Origin: CAYUST01 sp964447535
GTDB taxonomy: Bacteria; Patescibacteriota; Gracilibacteria; Absconditabacterales; Absconditicoccaceae
Length of the DNA: 64,000 nucleotides
Assembly (NCBI GenBank): GCA_964447535.1
Contig: CAYUST010000006.1
Location: 1 to 64,000 of the forward strand
Reading direction: 5' to 3'
Made by a program: the position numbers and the translations under genes. Under the pieces are notes generated by a model, which was not told the origin of the DNA, ran no database searches, and worked only from the letters and a program-made list of their open reading frames with translations. The stretch's first letter is position 1. Every line of letters starts with the position of its first letter. Of this stretch, positions 1 through 11,212 are shown piece after piece.

Positions 1-46
1 CTACTCGCTTCGCTCAGGGATTCAGCAATACATTCGTTAGTTATTC

Positions 47-325
47 TTATTCAAATAATCAATCAACAGCTTCTACCAGCATGCAATCTTTTTTGGTGAG
101 CGTTCCTCAGGTATCATGCGTGATTGTGCTGATCTGGACGTTGAGGTAATCGATCTCAATATGCGGGTGATGTTGCATTTTTTCTGCAACGGTGGCGACA
201 TCCACCACGAAATCTATCGCCTCTTGAAAGGTATCGAAACTAAACGTAGCGGTCAATCGCCCTTGTTCATCTACGGATCGATCAGGATAGTTTTGAAGCC
301 ACAGGATAATTTGTTCTTCCATCAC
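47..325 (-). CDS. pterin-4a-carbinolamine dehydratase-like protein (PCD/DCoH)
   Basis: 92 aa. The C-terminal half carries the family signature, HHPHI followed by a tyrosine and then TTHD-type residues (seen here as ISTITHDT). Known family role: dehydration of 4a-hydroxytetrahydropterin, or a dimerisation cofactor. The in-frame UGA at 107-109 falls on the glycine of the conserved TH(D)xGG(L)Tx(K/R)D segment. A second UGA lies at 59-61, and the real stop is TAA at 47-49. With standard code the protein would end just before the signature's last part. Its 92 residues are normal for the family. The substrate is uncertain because no other pterin gene is visible nearby. Confidence 0.8.
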
Positions 326-344
326 ACATATACATAAAAATAAA

Positions 345-674
345 TTAGTTGAGCATCGTCAAATCAATCACGCGACCTTGAGGAGCATCTGGGCTCTCAG
401 TAAATGCATCAGGTTTTATTCCTCAAATGCAACACAAAAATTCATCAGGCTCCACGTCTATCAACTGCTCGCCCGTTTTGTTTTGTTCGAGAAATTCTTT
501 GCCCGCATTGACGGTCGCACAACACGAATAACACGCGCCCGAACGACACGAATACGGCAACTCCAATCCTTGTTTCTCAGCCAAATCCACAATACTATCA
601 GGACCATCAGCAGGCACCAATATAGTATGTTTGATACCTTTGACATCAGTAATATACACGGTTACAGTTCACAT
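345..674 (-). CDS. 2Fe-2S ferredoxin
   Basis: 109 aa electron carrier of the plant/adrenodoxin-like beta-grasp type. Cluster ligands are visible as SCRSGACYSC (CxxxxCxxC) plus a cysteine in DEFLCC. I chose the ATG at 674, whose second codon is UGA (Gly at 669-671). It gives MGTVTVYITD, like the usual ferredoxin N-terminus, whereas the GTG at 659 would cut off the first strand. A second UGA at 423-425 follows the last cysteine, and translation runs on to TAA at 345. There is no clear Shine-Dalgarno. The partner reductase is not in the window. Confidence 0.85.
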
Positions 675-822
675 CACAAATATGCAAAATAAACAAAGGG
701 TGAGGGGGTGATACTCAAGTATAAGGCAAATGCAAGAGGGAGGCAAGAAAGGAATTTTTGTAGGATCATGGATAACTACACCACTGTGGAGGCACTTTAT
801 GAACTAGCTAGTATGAAGACAA

Positions 823-856
823 TAAAAAAAAATCCTCCCCTGAGTTACAGGGAAGG
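823..856 (-). terminator. Rho-independent terminator after the lipoprotein gene
   Basis: A 9-bp stem (834-842 with 848-856, one G-U pair) and a 5-nt loop are followed on the minus strand by an unbroken run of nine U (plus-strand A, 824-832). It sits 65 bases after the UGA at 921, and before any in-frame TAA/TAG of that gene (first TAG at 804-806). Confidence 0.8.
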
Positions 857-920
857 AAATGTGGAGCTCCGGCATGTCATCATCGCATATGCTCTCTCCA
901 CGTGATTGCAATCACCGTAG

Positions 921-1361
921 TCATTTGACCTGGTGATATTTTGGATAGTTTTTCTCGATCTCCTGCTTTTGGAGGTGATCAAAGAAATACTTGAGCGCTT
1001 CGATAATTGCTTGTTGCTCGTCGTCGGTAAGTTTGACCTTTTTGTACTTACCTACGAAGGCGACGTCGGCGTGCATCCAGCGCAAGCGAATGAACCGACC
1101 GAACTCGGACAGAATAGGATCCGGGTTGTAAGCCCTGATCTGCCAACCTCCTCGCCCTTTCGAACTCACCCACAGGATCTCATCCTTGTGGTGTTTGTAA
1201 GTAAGGCTTTTGTAGCTGACAGAATCCGCCAAGATCGCCTCAACCACCTGGGTAGCAAGAGGCTTTACCTCACGTTCGGTTGCAAGCTCATCAACTCGCT
1301 TGGAGGTGCCACAACTTGCAAATACTAAAGCTACAAGTAAAAATACACATATTTTTTTCAT
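921..1361 (-). CDS. small lipoprotein, apparently written in the standard code
   Basis: 146 aa up to UGA at 921-923. It has a type II signal peptide with the lipobox FASC (Cys at about residue 17) followed by GTSKR, a style common in Bacteroidota lipoproteins. The mature part is soluble and unrecognised. A good Shine-Dalgarno (AAGGTG) lies before the ATG. The codon use does not fit its neighbours. The apparent stop is UGA. Arg would use CGA twice and CGG once with no AGA, while host genes write Arg mainly as AGA and use CGA/CGG as Trp. The sequence is also visibly richer in GC. If UGA is read as Gly, the frame runs to TAG at 804, through the terminator at 823-856. I infer recent transfer from a standard-code donor. 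The function is unknown. Confidence 0.7.
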   Translation of the reverse strand: MKKICVFLLVALVFASCGTSKRVDELATEREVKPLATQVVEAILADSVSYKSLTYKHHKDEILWVSSKGRGGWQIRAYNPDPILSEFGRFIRLRWMHADVAFVGKYKKVKLTDDEQQAIIEALKYFFDHLQKQEIEKNYPKYHQVK

Positions 1362-1516
1362 AATTTCACCTTTTTTGATTTACGCTTCTTTATACATATT
1401 TTATAAACAAAGTCAATATATGATGAGCGTTGTCCACACTTCATTTGAAGCCACTCACGCTTTGATACGCTTTGGATTGTAATTTTCTTTGAAAACCGTA
1501 AGGTGTCTTTTTTAGC

Positions 1517-2719
1517 ATGAAAGACCTTCTGATGCACTATACGTTAACCCCTGGACCCAAGGCAAATTACCAAATTGTACTTACGGTCAGCGCTGAAGAA
1601 ATGGCTCAAGCCAAAACATCAGCACTCCAAAAATTTCAAAAAGATATCAAGGCGCCTGGATTTAGGCAAGGACATGTCCCTCTCGATATGGTCGAGCAAA
1701 AAGTCAGTCCAGAATATATTATGATGGGCGCTCTCGAAGAAGCAATTCATCAAGGCACCAAGCAATTGCTCGCCGAACACCAAGACAAAAAATTTATAGG
1801 AACGCTCTATGACCTCAATCAAGCTGTCAAAGATGGAGCTACAGAAATAACCTTCAAACTTGATATCTATCCTGAGGTAGTTGCAAAAAATGACACCTGG
1901 CAGAAATACAAGTTTCCAGCGCTCAATAGTACTCCAGAACCCAAGGAAATCGATGAGACACTCGCAAACCTCCAAAGACAATATGCGAACTATCTCCCTG
2001 CAGATGAAGTAACCGACAAAGCACTTTGCAAAGTTGCCTGTTCATTCGAAGATGCAGAAGGAGTCGTGTTGCATACCTCTACGCTCTATTTTGGTGAGGA
2101 GGAATGGCAAGAATCACCTCAGTTACTCACGCATTTCCTGGGCAAAAAAGCTAAAGAAAAAGTTACCCTCCCCTATGATACCAAGAAACTACCAGAAGTA
2201 TTACACAATCATGCTCATGGTGCAAACACCAAACAAGTGGTAGTTGAAATTCAGGATATTAGAAAAGTTGAACTTCCTGAATGGAACGAAGCAACCATCA
2301 AAAAATTCTTTGGCAACGAAGAGGTCAGTACCTTCGAAGAACTCAAAGCCAAGATTGGTGGACTGATCAGCAAACAAAAAGAAGAAATGGAGTTGATGAA
2401 AGCGGTTGACACCTTCCTCACGGAAGCACAAAACTCATTGAGTGTTGTTATCCCACATACCTTGATCGAAGAGGAGAAAAAATCAAGAGTTGAATCACTC
2501 GAGAAAAAAATGGGTGGCGCTGATGGCCTCAAAAAATACATCGAGAAAATCGGTGAAGAACAATACAAAAAAATGATGGCTGATATCGAACAAGCAGCGC
2601 AAACGAGTCTCCAAAAATTCTTCCTCCTCAAATATGTGGCTGATACACTCGCTCTCCCTGAGGTCAACTGGCAAGTAGCGTTGGATGTTGAGAAGAAGTT
2701 GTACGAGAAAATGAAATAA
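1517..2719 (+). CDS. tig: trigger factor (ribosome-associated chaperone)
   Basis: 400 aa, near family length. Residues 1-120 form the ribosome-binding domain, with the docking signature APGFRQGHVP. The C-terminal half (about 250-400) is helical and charged, as in the chaperone arms. The central PPIase region is weak or degenerate. It acts on nascent chains at the ribosome exit. The stop is TAA. There is no UGA codon in the whole gene although glycine is common, and Arg at the signature is AGG. ybaB follows 42 bases downstream on the same strand, so the two are probably co-transcribed. The ATG at 1517 could be replaced by the ATG six codons later. Confidence 0.9.
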   Translation: MKDLLMHYTLTPGPKANYQIVLTVSAEEMAQAKTSALQKFQKDIKAPGFRQGHVPLDMVEQKVSPEYIMMGALEEAIHQGTKQLLAEHQDKKFIGTLYDLNQAVKDGATEITFKLDIYPEVVAKNDTWQKYKFPALNSTPEPKEIDETLANLQRQYANYLPADEVTDKALCKVACSFEDAEGVVLHTSTLYFGEEEWQESPQLLTHFLGKKAKEKVTLPYDTKKLPEVLHNHAHGANTKQVVVEIQDIRKVELPEWNEATIKKFFGNEEVSTFEELKAKIGGLISKQKEEMELMKAVDTFLTEAQNSLSVVIPHTLIEEEKKSRVESLEKKMGGADGLKKYIEKIGEEQYKKMMADIEQAAQTSLQKFFLLKYVADTLALPEVNWQVALDVEKKLYEKMK

Positions 2720-2761
2720 ATACGTGGAAAAGTGGATTGATTTTAATTATTACAATTACCC

Positions 2762-3109
2762 ATGTTCTGAAAACTCGGTGAAATGAAACAAATGTATGAT
2801 AAGTACAAGAAACTCCAAGATGCCTTGAAGAAGCTTTTGATTAGAGCAAAAGAAAATGGCGTCATCGTCGATATGACCGGTGAGCAAAAACTCAAAGAGA
2901 TAGTCATCGAAGATGAAACACTCCTCTCTCCTGAGCGCAAACATATCCTCGAGCAAGCGATCAAAACTGCTTTCGACAAAGCACAAGCCAAAGCGCAAGA
3001 AGTTGCAATGCAAAAAACCAAAGAAATCCTCGGCTTCGATCCCAATGATATCGCTGGCATGATGGGTGGTATGTGAGGTGGTATGCCAAAAATTCCAGGT
3101 ATGTCTTAG
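2762..3109 (+). CDS. ybaB: YbaB/EbfC family nucleoid-associated protein
   Basis: 115 aa. The start at 2762 gives MFGKLGEMKQMYDKYKKLQD, which matches the usual MFGK/N opening of YbaB. Its Gly3 is UGA (2768-2770). The middle is an amphipathic coiled coil with MTGEQKLKEIVI, typical of the DNA-binding dimer. The tail is a Met/Gly-rich stretch in which UGA (3074-3076) replaces one glycine of GGM-GGM. The stop is TAG. The usual neighbour recR is not here. A terminator follows at 3128-3161. Confidence 0.9.
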
Positions 3110-3127
3110 AAACAAATCACTCTATAC

Positions 3128-3161
3128 GAAAAAGGACACTCCGCCAGGAGGTCCTTTTTTG
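3128..3161 (+). terminator. Rho-independent terminator after ybaB
   Basis: The outer stem AAAAAGGAC/GTCCTTTTT has an inner CTCC/GGAG pairing and ends in a run of six T. It lies 19 bases after the ybaB stop. Confidence 0.8.
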
Positions 3162-3180
3162 AAACGAGAAACTTGAGATG

Positions 3181-3657
3181 TTATTTAAGCACTTCACACA
3201 CTATCCCATCGTTGTCACCGTCCAGGCCGTAGATATCGAGACGTTTCACATCAGTCGCTGTGGCATTGTCAGCTGTAATCTTGGCTGCACAAGCTTCGTA
3301 TTTCGTTTGTGCTTCGGCTTGTGTAGTGAAGTTCGCACAGTTGAGATTATCGCTGACGCAGTCAGATCACAGGATTTTGAGGCCTTGTTTGTATTCTACT
3401 CTCGACTCGGTGAGCGAACCAGTCTCCCATAGTGTGCCGAGGTCAAGATCCCGGTCGGTCAACTGCAATCACAAAGCTGACAAAACGACTACCATCAAAA
3501 CCAGTAACAACCCTTTCATTTTACCTCCGATGAAGTACATCGCCAGGAGAATGAGCAATAACACAATCAAGAACGTCACACGTCGTCCTTTGGAGTTTCT
3601 CGCATATTGCAACTTCTGTTTGAGCGTCGAAGTAGTCATGGAAAACATTGCATACAT
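3181..3657 (-). CDS. membrane-anchored Excalibur-type protein
   Basis: 158 aa. One hydrophobic helix spans about residues 28-58, followed by an extracytoplasmic part. The C-terminus holds cysteine-framed spacing (CANFTTQAEAQTKYEAC) and then LDGDNDGIVCE, the Excalibur Ca-binding-like motif (DxDxDGxxCE). UGA codons at 3469-3471 and 3367-3369 are read as Gly. The stop is TAA at 3181. A Shine-Dalgarno AAAGGAG overlaps the stop of the upstream PiT gene, so the two are likely one operon. Excalibur domains occur in secreted surface proteins and often beside nucleases, but here no enzyme domain is visible. Confidence 0.7.
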
Positions 3658-3674
3658 AAAACAAACTTACTCCT

Positions 3675-5906
3675 TTATTTCTTCTGCAATTTATGTGCCA
3701 AATGCAGTAGTTTACCGAGATACAACATAATATTTCTCAATTCACCCAGGACGGTAAAGTACAACATCGTGTTTCTCACGCCAAGTTCGTTGGATTTGAT
3801 TCTTTGGAGTTGGTTGAGTTTGAAGCTATCTACATATTTGACAGCGTCGTCAAGGCGTTGTTCGAGTAAGGTAATCTTTTGTGCAAATGAGTCGTGAGAG
3901 AACGCATCGCGTACTTGCTCGAGGATATCATGGAGTTGCTCCTGGAGAGCATGGAGTTCCTGTTGCTGTGATGCAATAAGATCCGGATGTTGGTTGAGTG
4001 CATAGTCACGTGCTTGCACTGCCATTGCTTCCAATGCTGTTGCACATTTGCGCAAGTAATCAATAGCCTGGACGTATTTCTCTCCATGGAACAATGCTTC
4101 ATTGGGGAGAGAGACAAACGTGTTGTGAATACCCGACTTGAGCACCTTGGTTTCGAGGGCAAGCTGTTCTACTTCTTTGGCAAGTTTTTTGAGAACCATA
4201 TCTTTGTTGGTGATCAAATTGTGGATAACATCATAATTGAGTGACTGCACTCTCGGGAGAATAGAAAGCGTATGTTTGCGCAAAATAACCCCCAGATCAT
4301 CACCATGTGCATCGTGATAGAGTGCCTGTTGGTGCTTTCTCTCTGAAGTTTTCTTTCTGTGATGTACGTGTGTTCTGTACAAAAAGACAACCGTCAACAT
4401 AAGCAATGCACCAATTGCAATTTTGCCGCCGTATCGAATAAAGGTAGCTGCTAACGCAGTCAGTACAAATGCACTGAGTGCGGTAAGAAACCAACCACTA
4501 ATCACCGTCAAGACTCCCGTCACACGATAGACTGCACTTTCACGTCCCCAAACCCCATCTGCTAACGCTGTACCCATTGCCACCATGAAAGTCACATAGG
4601 TGGTAGAGAGAGGCAATTTCATAGAGGTTGCCATCGCAATTAGAATACTCGCTACCGTGAGATTAACCGCAGCACGAATCATATCAAAGGCAGGTTTGTC
4701 ATGATAGCTTGCATACTGCTCATTGCTTTGAGCAAAACGCTTATTGATGCTTTGTACAATGTGTGTCGGTACTATTTGCTCATAGATTTTGTAGGTTTGT
4801 ACGGCTATGCGTACCAACGTACGAGAAAGTAATCCTGGTTGATACTGCTCTTGCCCACTTGTCTCTTTGGTCAAAGAAATCTCAGTTTCAGTTACTCCTC
4901 TTGCCTTGCGTGACGTCCAAAGGGTAATCACCATCACCACACCAGCAGCTATTAATAAACCAAACTGTGTAGGCACTTTGTCTGCCAATCAACTCATCAT
5001 AAACGTCGTAGGATCTGTCGCTCCTGACGCCTGGAAGATTTGATACGAGTTGAGACCCGCTATAGAAACACCAATGAAATTCACGAGATCATTACCTGCA
5101 AAGGCAGCTGCGAGTGAAAACGTACCGACCAAAACAACGATCTTGGCTACATCCCACTTTCCCCATCTTTGACCAATATACATAATAGCTGTCCATGCTA
5201 CGAGAAGAATACCAATCAAAGAATAGGTATTTTCTTTTATCCAGGTCATCATTTCCTTGGAAAGCAACGTAGTATCTTTGAGTCCTTTGATCAACAAGAA
5301 ATACGTAATCGCAGTGATAGCAATACCACCGAACACTCCTCACCATGTAGCTAGTCTTGATTTATACTCATAGGTGAAAATAAATCTGGCAATATATTGT
5401 ACGACCAATCACACAGAGAACGAAATACCCACTGACAAGAGAATACTAGATGCTATATCACTCGCTCACGCAACATTGATATATGGGATCACGTCTGCTC
5501 GCTCACCTCACATACTCATCACCTTGAGGACCGCAATTGCGGTCGCAGCACCCAAGAGCTCGAAGACAATTGATACAGTCGTCGAGGTTGGCAAGCGCAA
5601 GGTGTTATAAAAATCAAGTAACAGCACATCCGTGATGACGACCGCCAAGAAAATTACCATAATTTCACTCAACGAAAACATCTCTGGATTGAAAATACCC
5701 TTTCTCGCTACCTCCATCATACCACTCGAAAACAACGTCCCAACCAAAATACCGATACTCGCTACCGTCAAGATAGTTCTCCATGAAGCTACCTTGGAAC
5801 CTATTGCTGAATTGAGGAAGTTGACGGCATCATTTGCCACACCCACCATCAGATCAAGGATCGCAAACACAAACAAGACCACAATAATTCATTGAAAGAT
5901 ATCCAT
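3675..5906 (-). CDS. PiT-family inorganic phosphate transporter with cytoplasmic PhoU-like tail
   Basis: 743 aa. The N-terminal part shows the PiT signature (VGVANDAVNFLNSAIGSKVAS) and about ten hydrophobic segments. The second half repeats the PiT fold (NDLVNFIGVSIAG). The last roughly 200 residues are helical and PhoU/DUF47-like, the arrangement seen in long Bacteroidota-type PiT proteins. The start ATG at 5906 gives MDIFQG, with Gly6=UGA. Further UGA codons (for example 5508-5510 and 4989-4991) join what look like three pieces. CGA codons (FI-CGA-YGG, GE-CGA-ADV) are best read as Trp. It probably supplies phosphate to a cell with little biosynthesis. Confidence 0.9.
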
Positions 5907-5940
5907 ACTAGTACAATTATAATAAAAAACAAATAAACAA

Positions 5941-5970
5941 ACAAAAAGGTGTTCCTAAAAAGGAACACCC
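5941..5970 (-). terminator. Rho-independent terminator after the serine protease
   Basis: A perfect 8-bp stem GGTGTTCC/GGAACACC (5948-5955 with 5962-5969) is followed on the minus strand by five U. It separates the protease gene from the PiT gene. Confidence 0.8.
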
Positions 5971-5977
5971 GATGTAT

Positions 5978-8593
5978 TTAATAATACCCATAACCTCCCT
6001 CCTCTTTTTTCTCGAGCAAGGTTGGGTCAAAGAATGAAGCGTCCATCTCGTTCATCAAGAATGAAATGAGGCCTCCCAAACTCAACACATTGATCTCATA
6101 TCCTGCATCTTGTAATTTGTAGTAACAGCCAAAGCTTGGTGGATTTCCACAGAGACGCTCAGCTTCTTGATCTATCAAACTAATATAATTTCGACGTGAC
6201 CAATCATTGTCTGAGGTGAAACGTATCAGATCCGTGCTATACTGCTCATACGACTGCAGTCCTACACGTGGATGTCGATACCAAGCGAGCACGGGACGAT
6301 ATGATGCATACTCGGTGACTTCACCCAACGGTATCTTGCGTTTGCCATAGATACTAAATGATCGATCTTCGAGCTGCTTTTTTTGCTCAGGATACAACTG
6401 ATCTGCAAGTTCATCAAAGTTTTGGAGATGGATACCATCATAGGGGAAATCAACTCACGCCAATGCAAATTCCATCACCTTATCAAACTCATACAACATA
6501 CTTTCCGTCGCATACGCATCTAGGTCTATCTCAAATTTCTGGAGCAACTCCCACAAAGATATCTCTCCTCACGCTGCTGGTACCATGACTTTACCAAAGA
6601 CGCACGCGTACGAACGATCACTACCACAGGCTTCCTTGGCAGGAGTAAAATCACGTCAGAGCACATAGCGTGTCCAATATTCAGCCACTACTCCCCAAGT
6701 AAGAGGTGTATCTCCATTGAATGATGCACGCTGAGGAAGTAATCCCCATCACACCAATTTTTCTAGTGATTTCTTGAATGCAGCTGTTTGGTTTGCAAGA
6801 TCATCATATGATCCTTGAGAGGCTCCCAAACCATTTGATACATCAGTAGTTCCTCTCCTGCCTGCACCAAAGATAATTCATTGTTCCAAGTATGCAGCCA
6901 ACAGTTGCTTCATCAAAGGAAAGTCACTAACTTCGGCAGTCAGTCCAATCTCAATCATATAGGGAAACTCTGGATCGTCATCATCTACAATAAATGCCTG
7001 ACAGGAACTTGTTGTGATCCAATTATTTTGACGAGTCAAAAAGGAGCCATTGTTGTCGTTGCAAATCAGATACCCATCATATCCTTGGACAGAGATAACA
7101 TGCTTTTGGGGATTGGTATATCATCGGTATTGCGTCTGAGTTTTCATAACCTCATCGATAGGCAATCCTTTTCACAGGTCACGGGTCTGTGGATAGACTT
7201 TGATATTGAGGGTGTTATACAACTCTCACAAATACATATGCGCTAGCCCATTGCTATATCTGAGATCCCACAATGATGAGGGTTCCCAACCCACAGGACT
7301 ACCCCACTCTTTGCTCAATTTGAAACTGACGTTGGGTTGTTGCAAGACAAGTTGTTTTTGGTTTGCGAATGTCACAGCAGACTTGAAATTAATTTGGTCC
7401 AAGAAGGTATCCAACTGTGCTTTTGCCTCATCAAATAAGGACTCATTGTACGTAGGTGCTTGGAGATCTATACGTACGAGTTCATGATCGTTGAGTTGAA
7501 TCACATATTGTTTCCATCCATAGGCAAGACCTTCACTTGGATCATTTTTATCAAAAATATCATAGGCAATATATCCGCCTAGTTGTATTTTTTTGTTGGT
7601 ATGATACCCAGGTTGGTAGATACCTTGCATTTGCAAATAAAACAAAAACTCTTCCTCAGTAGTGAGTAAGGGCGTAGTTGAACGAGCAAACGTAAAGTAT
7701 TGAATACTCGTATTGTCGGGGAGCATCTGCCATGAGCTAAGTTTTTTGCCAGGGACATACTCCACCACGCGGTAGCCTGCAGGCAACTGCATCGCAAAGA
7801 GGTCGTCATTGATCTTAGTAGAAGTGTTGATATCCTCTATCTGACGCAACGAGGTGCGGAAGGTTTCAGGATCAAATCCACTCGTAGCTGTGGTATTGCG
7901 ATATTCATCTATGAAGGGTTTGACCTCTGTCGACCACAATGCATAGCCAAGTGAATCACCATAGCCGATACCAAACGTATTGACGCCAATCACTTCATCG
8001 TTATACAGCAACGGACCACCAGAATTACCTCCAGCAATCAATGCATCTGTCTTGATATACGTGTAGCCATTGTACTCTTGTGTACCGGCAACTACTCCGA
8101 CCGTTTGCGTGATCGTATCCGCACCGATCCAAGGATACCCAACTGCTACGACCTCGTCTTGGGGTGTAGGCACGTATTCATCTGCCAAAGAAAGTACCGT
8201 AAATTCACTAAATTTGACGCTTTTGCCAAAAATATCTATCGGATCGATACGCAACAAGGCAATATCTCTCGTGATATCTCTCGCTACCAACGAAGCAGTA
8301 AAATGACAATCAGGACGCTGAGAAAAATCTTGCGTAAGACAGACCACAAAGCCATCCAATACCCCACCAAATCCGTCATCAACGACATGATTGTTGGTCA
8401 AGAGCAACCCTTTGCTATCGATCACCGATGCGCTTCCTCGTCCCAACATCTTGGGTTCCTTGCCATAGAGATTTTCATATCCAATCACCTGCACTACTCC
8501 ATGGACGACATCACCACCCTCTTGTGCAGCATATCCCGCAGGCAAACTCTGTGCCAAAAGCACTCAGAGAACTATTACTCTCTTCAACCACAT
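5978..8593 (-). CDS. secreted trypsin-like serine protease with long C-terminal region
   Basis: 871 aa. Signal peptide MWLKRVIVLGVLLAQ (Gly10=UGA), starting at ATG 8593. The trypsin-like (S1C/DegP-type) domain spans about residues 30-240. Visible triad: His in LTNNHVVDD, Asp in RDIALLRID, Ser in GGNSGGPLL. No PDZ domain is recognisable. Residues about 250-870 form a large extracellular part with LQ-, Y- and F-rich segments that I cannot assign. It is broken by about eight UGA codons (7226 and others) and ends GGYGYY at TAA 5978. Under code 11 the last 400 residues would be lost. It may process surface or host proteins. Confidence 0.8.
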
Positions 8594-8721
8594 CGTTTGT
8601 AATAAAAAAAATAAACAACCCAGTCAAGATGCGGAAAAAATGGCAGTTTTCAAGCATAGTTACTGCGTACATTACTATAAATGATATGAAGGCAATGAGT
8701 CTATTGACTTTCTACTAAGAC

Positions 8722-10428
8722 CTACTTTCTGCCTCTGGGATCAGAACCTCTTTGTCTATGATCTCACGTTTTTTTCCTGGTGCTTGGTGCTAGATTTCTT
8801 GTTGTTCTTGCTGAGGGGCTGGCAACTCTGCCTTCGGACCTGAAAATCTTGGGATCTGGTTTTTTCCTGGCATCTCTTGCGCTAGCGGGTTTGGCGGATC
8901 TTGTAGGTGGTCTTGCTGTTCTTTCATCTGTCTTTCTCACTCTGCCTCTCAGTCCTCATGCTGAGGTAGCAAAACGTTTGTTAGGCTTTTCGTCCCTGTC
9001 ATCTCTGCTTCTTCTTTCGGGTCTGGAAGCACTCCCTCTTTCTCTTCTTGGTGGTCTCTCCTCTCTTGCTAGCTTTGGTGCTCTCTCACTTTTTTCTTCA
9101 CGGTTTGGATCATAGGGATTATCTTTGGCGGTACCAACGAAACGGAAAATGAGAGGTACACTCACGAACCCATACGCTTTTCTAATCACATTTTCCAACC
9201 AATGTTGAAATGAAAAATTAGCGAGCTCCGCGTTGTTGACGGACACATAAAAGGTCGGTGGTGCTTCCTCTGTTTGCGTCAGGTATTTGATTTTACACGT
9301 TTTGTTTTTGGGGAATCTTGGAGGGTTCTGTAACCATGCGTCAGTGACGATATCATTGAGTTCAGAGGTTGGCAAGCGACGAGATTGTTCTTGTCGTGCC
9401 TTTTGGACTGCACGCAATAGATCTGGCAAATTGAATCATTCTTTGCCTGAAATGCGCACTACTTGTATCCAATGCCAACTCGGTTGGCTAATCAGCATTT
9501 GTTTGACGGTACGTTCTGCTATATGTGGTTCCATGGTATCAGCTTTGTTGCAGGCGATGATGATAGGTACTTTCCATTCAATCAGGTCACCAATAATAGT
9601 TTTGTCTCTATGCGTCAATCATTCTACGAGGTCGATCAACACAACCGTCACCGGTTTGATATAGGTAATCAATGAACGCGTCTTGTCGTATGCTACTCTC
9701 TCGATACCGCTCGTTTTGCCTTGTTTCCTCATACCTGCAGTATCATAGATCCAGAACTGCTTGCCTCCAAAGGTAAATTCTCCTGTCATATAATCCAAGG
9801 TCGTCCCTGCCTTGTCAGAAACCGCAGCAATTTGTTCACCCAATAAGGTATTGAGCAACGTAGATTTCCCTGTATTTGGTCTACCGACAATAGCGAGCGG
9901 AATATGTGCTGGGGGTTCTTCACGTGACTTTGGGACTTTTGCTAGATGCGGTAAAATAAATTCCTGTACAGCATCAATACCATCTCCTTGTTGTGCAGAT
10001 GCTGCTATGATAGGGTCAAAGCCTCGATCATATCGATCTGCAAGCAGTAATGCTTCTTTTCTCGTGCCTACTTTTTGGTCAAGCTTGTTGGCGACCAAAG
10101 CAGTTTGCTTTTGTTTGCCTGCACGCAAGATATGTTGCTTGATCATATCATCCTGTGCTGTGGGACCTGCTCTCCCATCGACCACGAAAAACAATATATC
10201 CGCCTGAGCAATAATCTGATCAATAAAAGTCAACTCCGATGCAATATCTTCAAGTCCTGGACTATCAATCAACAAAAATGGTCTCCCTCACAAGGTCGCA
10301 TTTTCTATCAACAATTCTCTAGTGGTCCCGGGAATATCGGTCACAATCGCTCTAAACGTCCCCAATACTCTATTGAACAACGTTGATTTCCCGACATTCA
10401 CTCTCCCCACTACTCAAACACGTAACAT
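8722..10428 (-). CDS. der: GTPase Der (EngA) with long basic C-terminal tail
   Basis: 568 aa; typical Der is 430-500. It has two G domains. G1 of the first is GVVGRVNVGKST, whose Gly5 is UGA (10414-10416); the second reads GRPNTGKST with DTAG and NKAD. A KH-like domain follows (to about residue 430). Der is an essential factor for 50S ribosome assembly. After the KH domain comes a tail of about 130 residues of Arg/Ser/Pro/Lys/Glu, low in hydrophobics, ending DPRGRK at TAG 8722. Its many Arg codons are nearly all AGA, with no CGA or CGG. rlmE lies just upstream on the same strand (38 bases), forming a ribosome-maturation pair. Confidence 0.93.
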
Positions 10429-10466
10429 CGTTGTAAACAAAGGATAAATAATCTAATTATGGCACC

Positions 10467-11075
10467 CTATCTCCTAATAATATATGTTTCTTTGCTCTGT
10501 TTTCTGCATGCCTTCGGCTTGTAGACGACTATCGATCCAGCACCAAAGGTTTTTTTGCAATAGGCGATCAATTCGTCAAATCACGGCCCCATAAAGACTT
10601 TGATAGCGAACTTGCCATCTGTTGCGAGCAATTGTTCATAGATCCACAAGGTTTTCTCAATCAAGGCAATGCTTCTCACCGCATCGATATCAGCGGTACC
10701 AATCGTATCAGGCGCCATATCTGATAAAATCAAATCAAACTTGGTGATGTCTTGTGTCTGCAAAAATGCATTGATGGCTACTTGATCACTTGCATCACCC
10801 TGCAACAAGACAAGTCCTGGAGCCTCCAATTGTACTTCTTTGAGATCCACTCAGATGAGATGACGGTGTGCTTCAGGGAGTTTACGTAGCAGATACTGCA
10901 ACCAAGAACCTGGGGCACAGCCTATATCCAAGACTGTTTTGGTCGTTTTGGGATCCACAATATGATATTTCTGGTCGATTTCTTCAAGTTTGTAGATGCT
11001 TCTTGCAAGATAGCCCTCTTTCCTCGCACGTTCTGTGTAGTGATCATCGATCCAGGTATTTCTTTTGGTTGCCAT
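10467..11075 (-). CDS. rlmE: 23S rRNA 2'-O-ribose methyltransferase RlmE (FtsJ/RrmJ)
   Basis: 202 aa, the usual length. It is predicted to methylate U2552 in the ribosomal A loop with SAM. Visible: the substrate-binding start RARKEGYLARSIYKLEEID, the SAM motif LDIGCAPGSW, catalytic Asp in LSDMAPD and Lys in FAIKVF. The glycine of the VFxGxGF motif (10581-10583) and the one after HRHLI are UGA. The start at 11075 (MATKRNTW) is preferred over an in-frame upstream Met because it matches the family N-terminus. The stop is TAG. It is followed by der. Confidence 0.93.
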
Positions 11076-11212
11076 GCTATCCACGAAAAAACAAAAGGGA
11101 TTTCTCAATATATGAGTGGAGCATACGGCTTTGGGACTGAGATGCAAGGAGAAGTTGACAAATAATTGCAAGTAAGTCTTTCATTTTGAGAGCGAATAGG
11201 TATGATGCCCCC

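Noticed and set aside
3675..5906. PiT gene as three pseudogene pieces
   Set aside because: Pieces share one frame and join only at UGA; recoding gives an intact transporter. The same applies to valS, pyrG, metG and others.
8780..9115. 111-aa Leu/Ser-rich plus frame
   Set aside because: Antisense of the AGA-rich Der tail (AGA gives TCT on the other strand).
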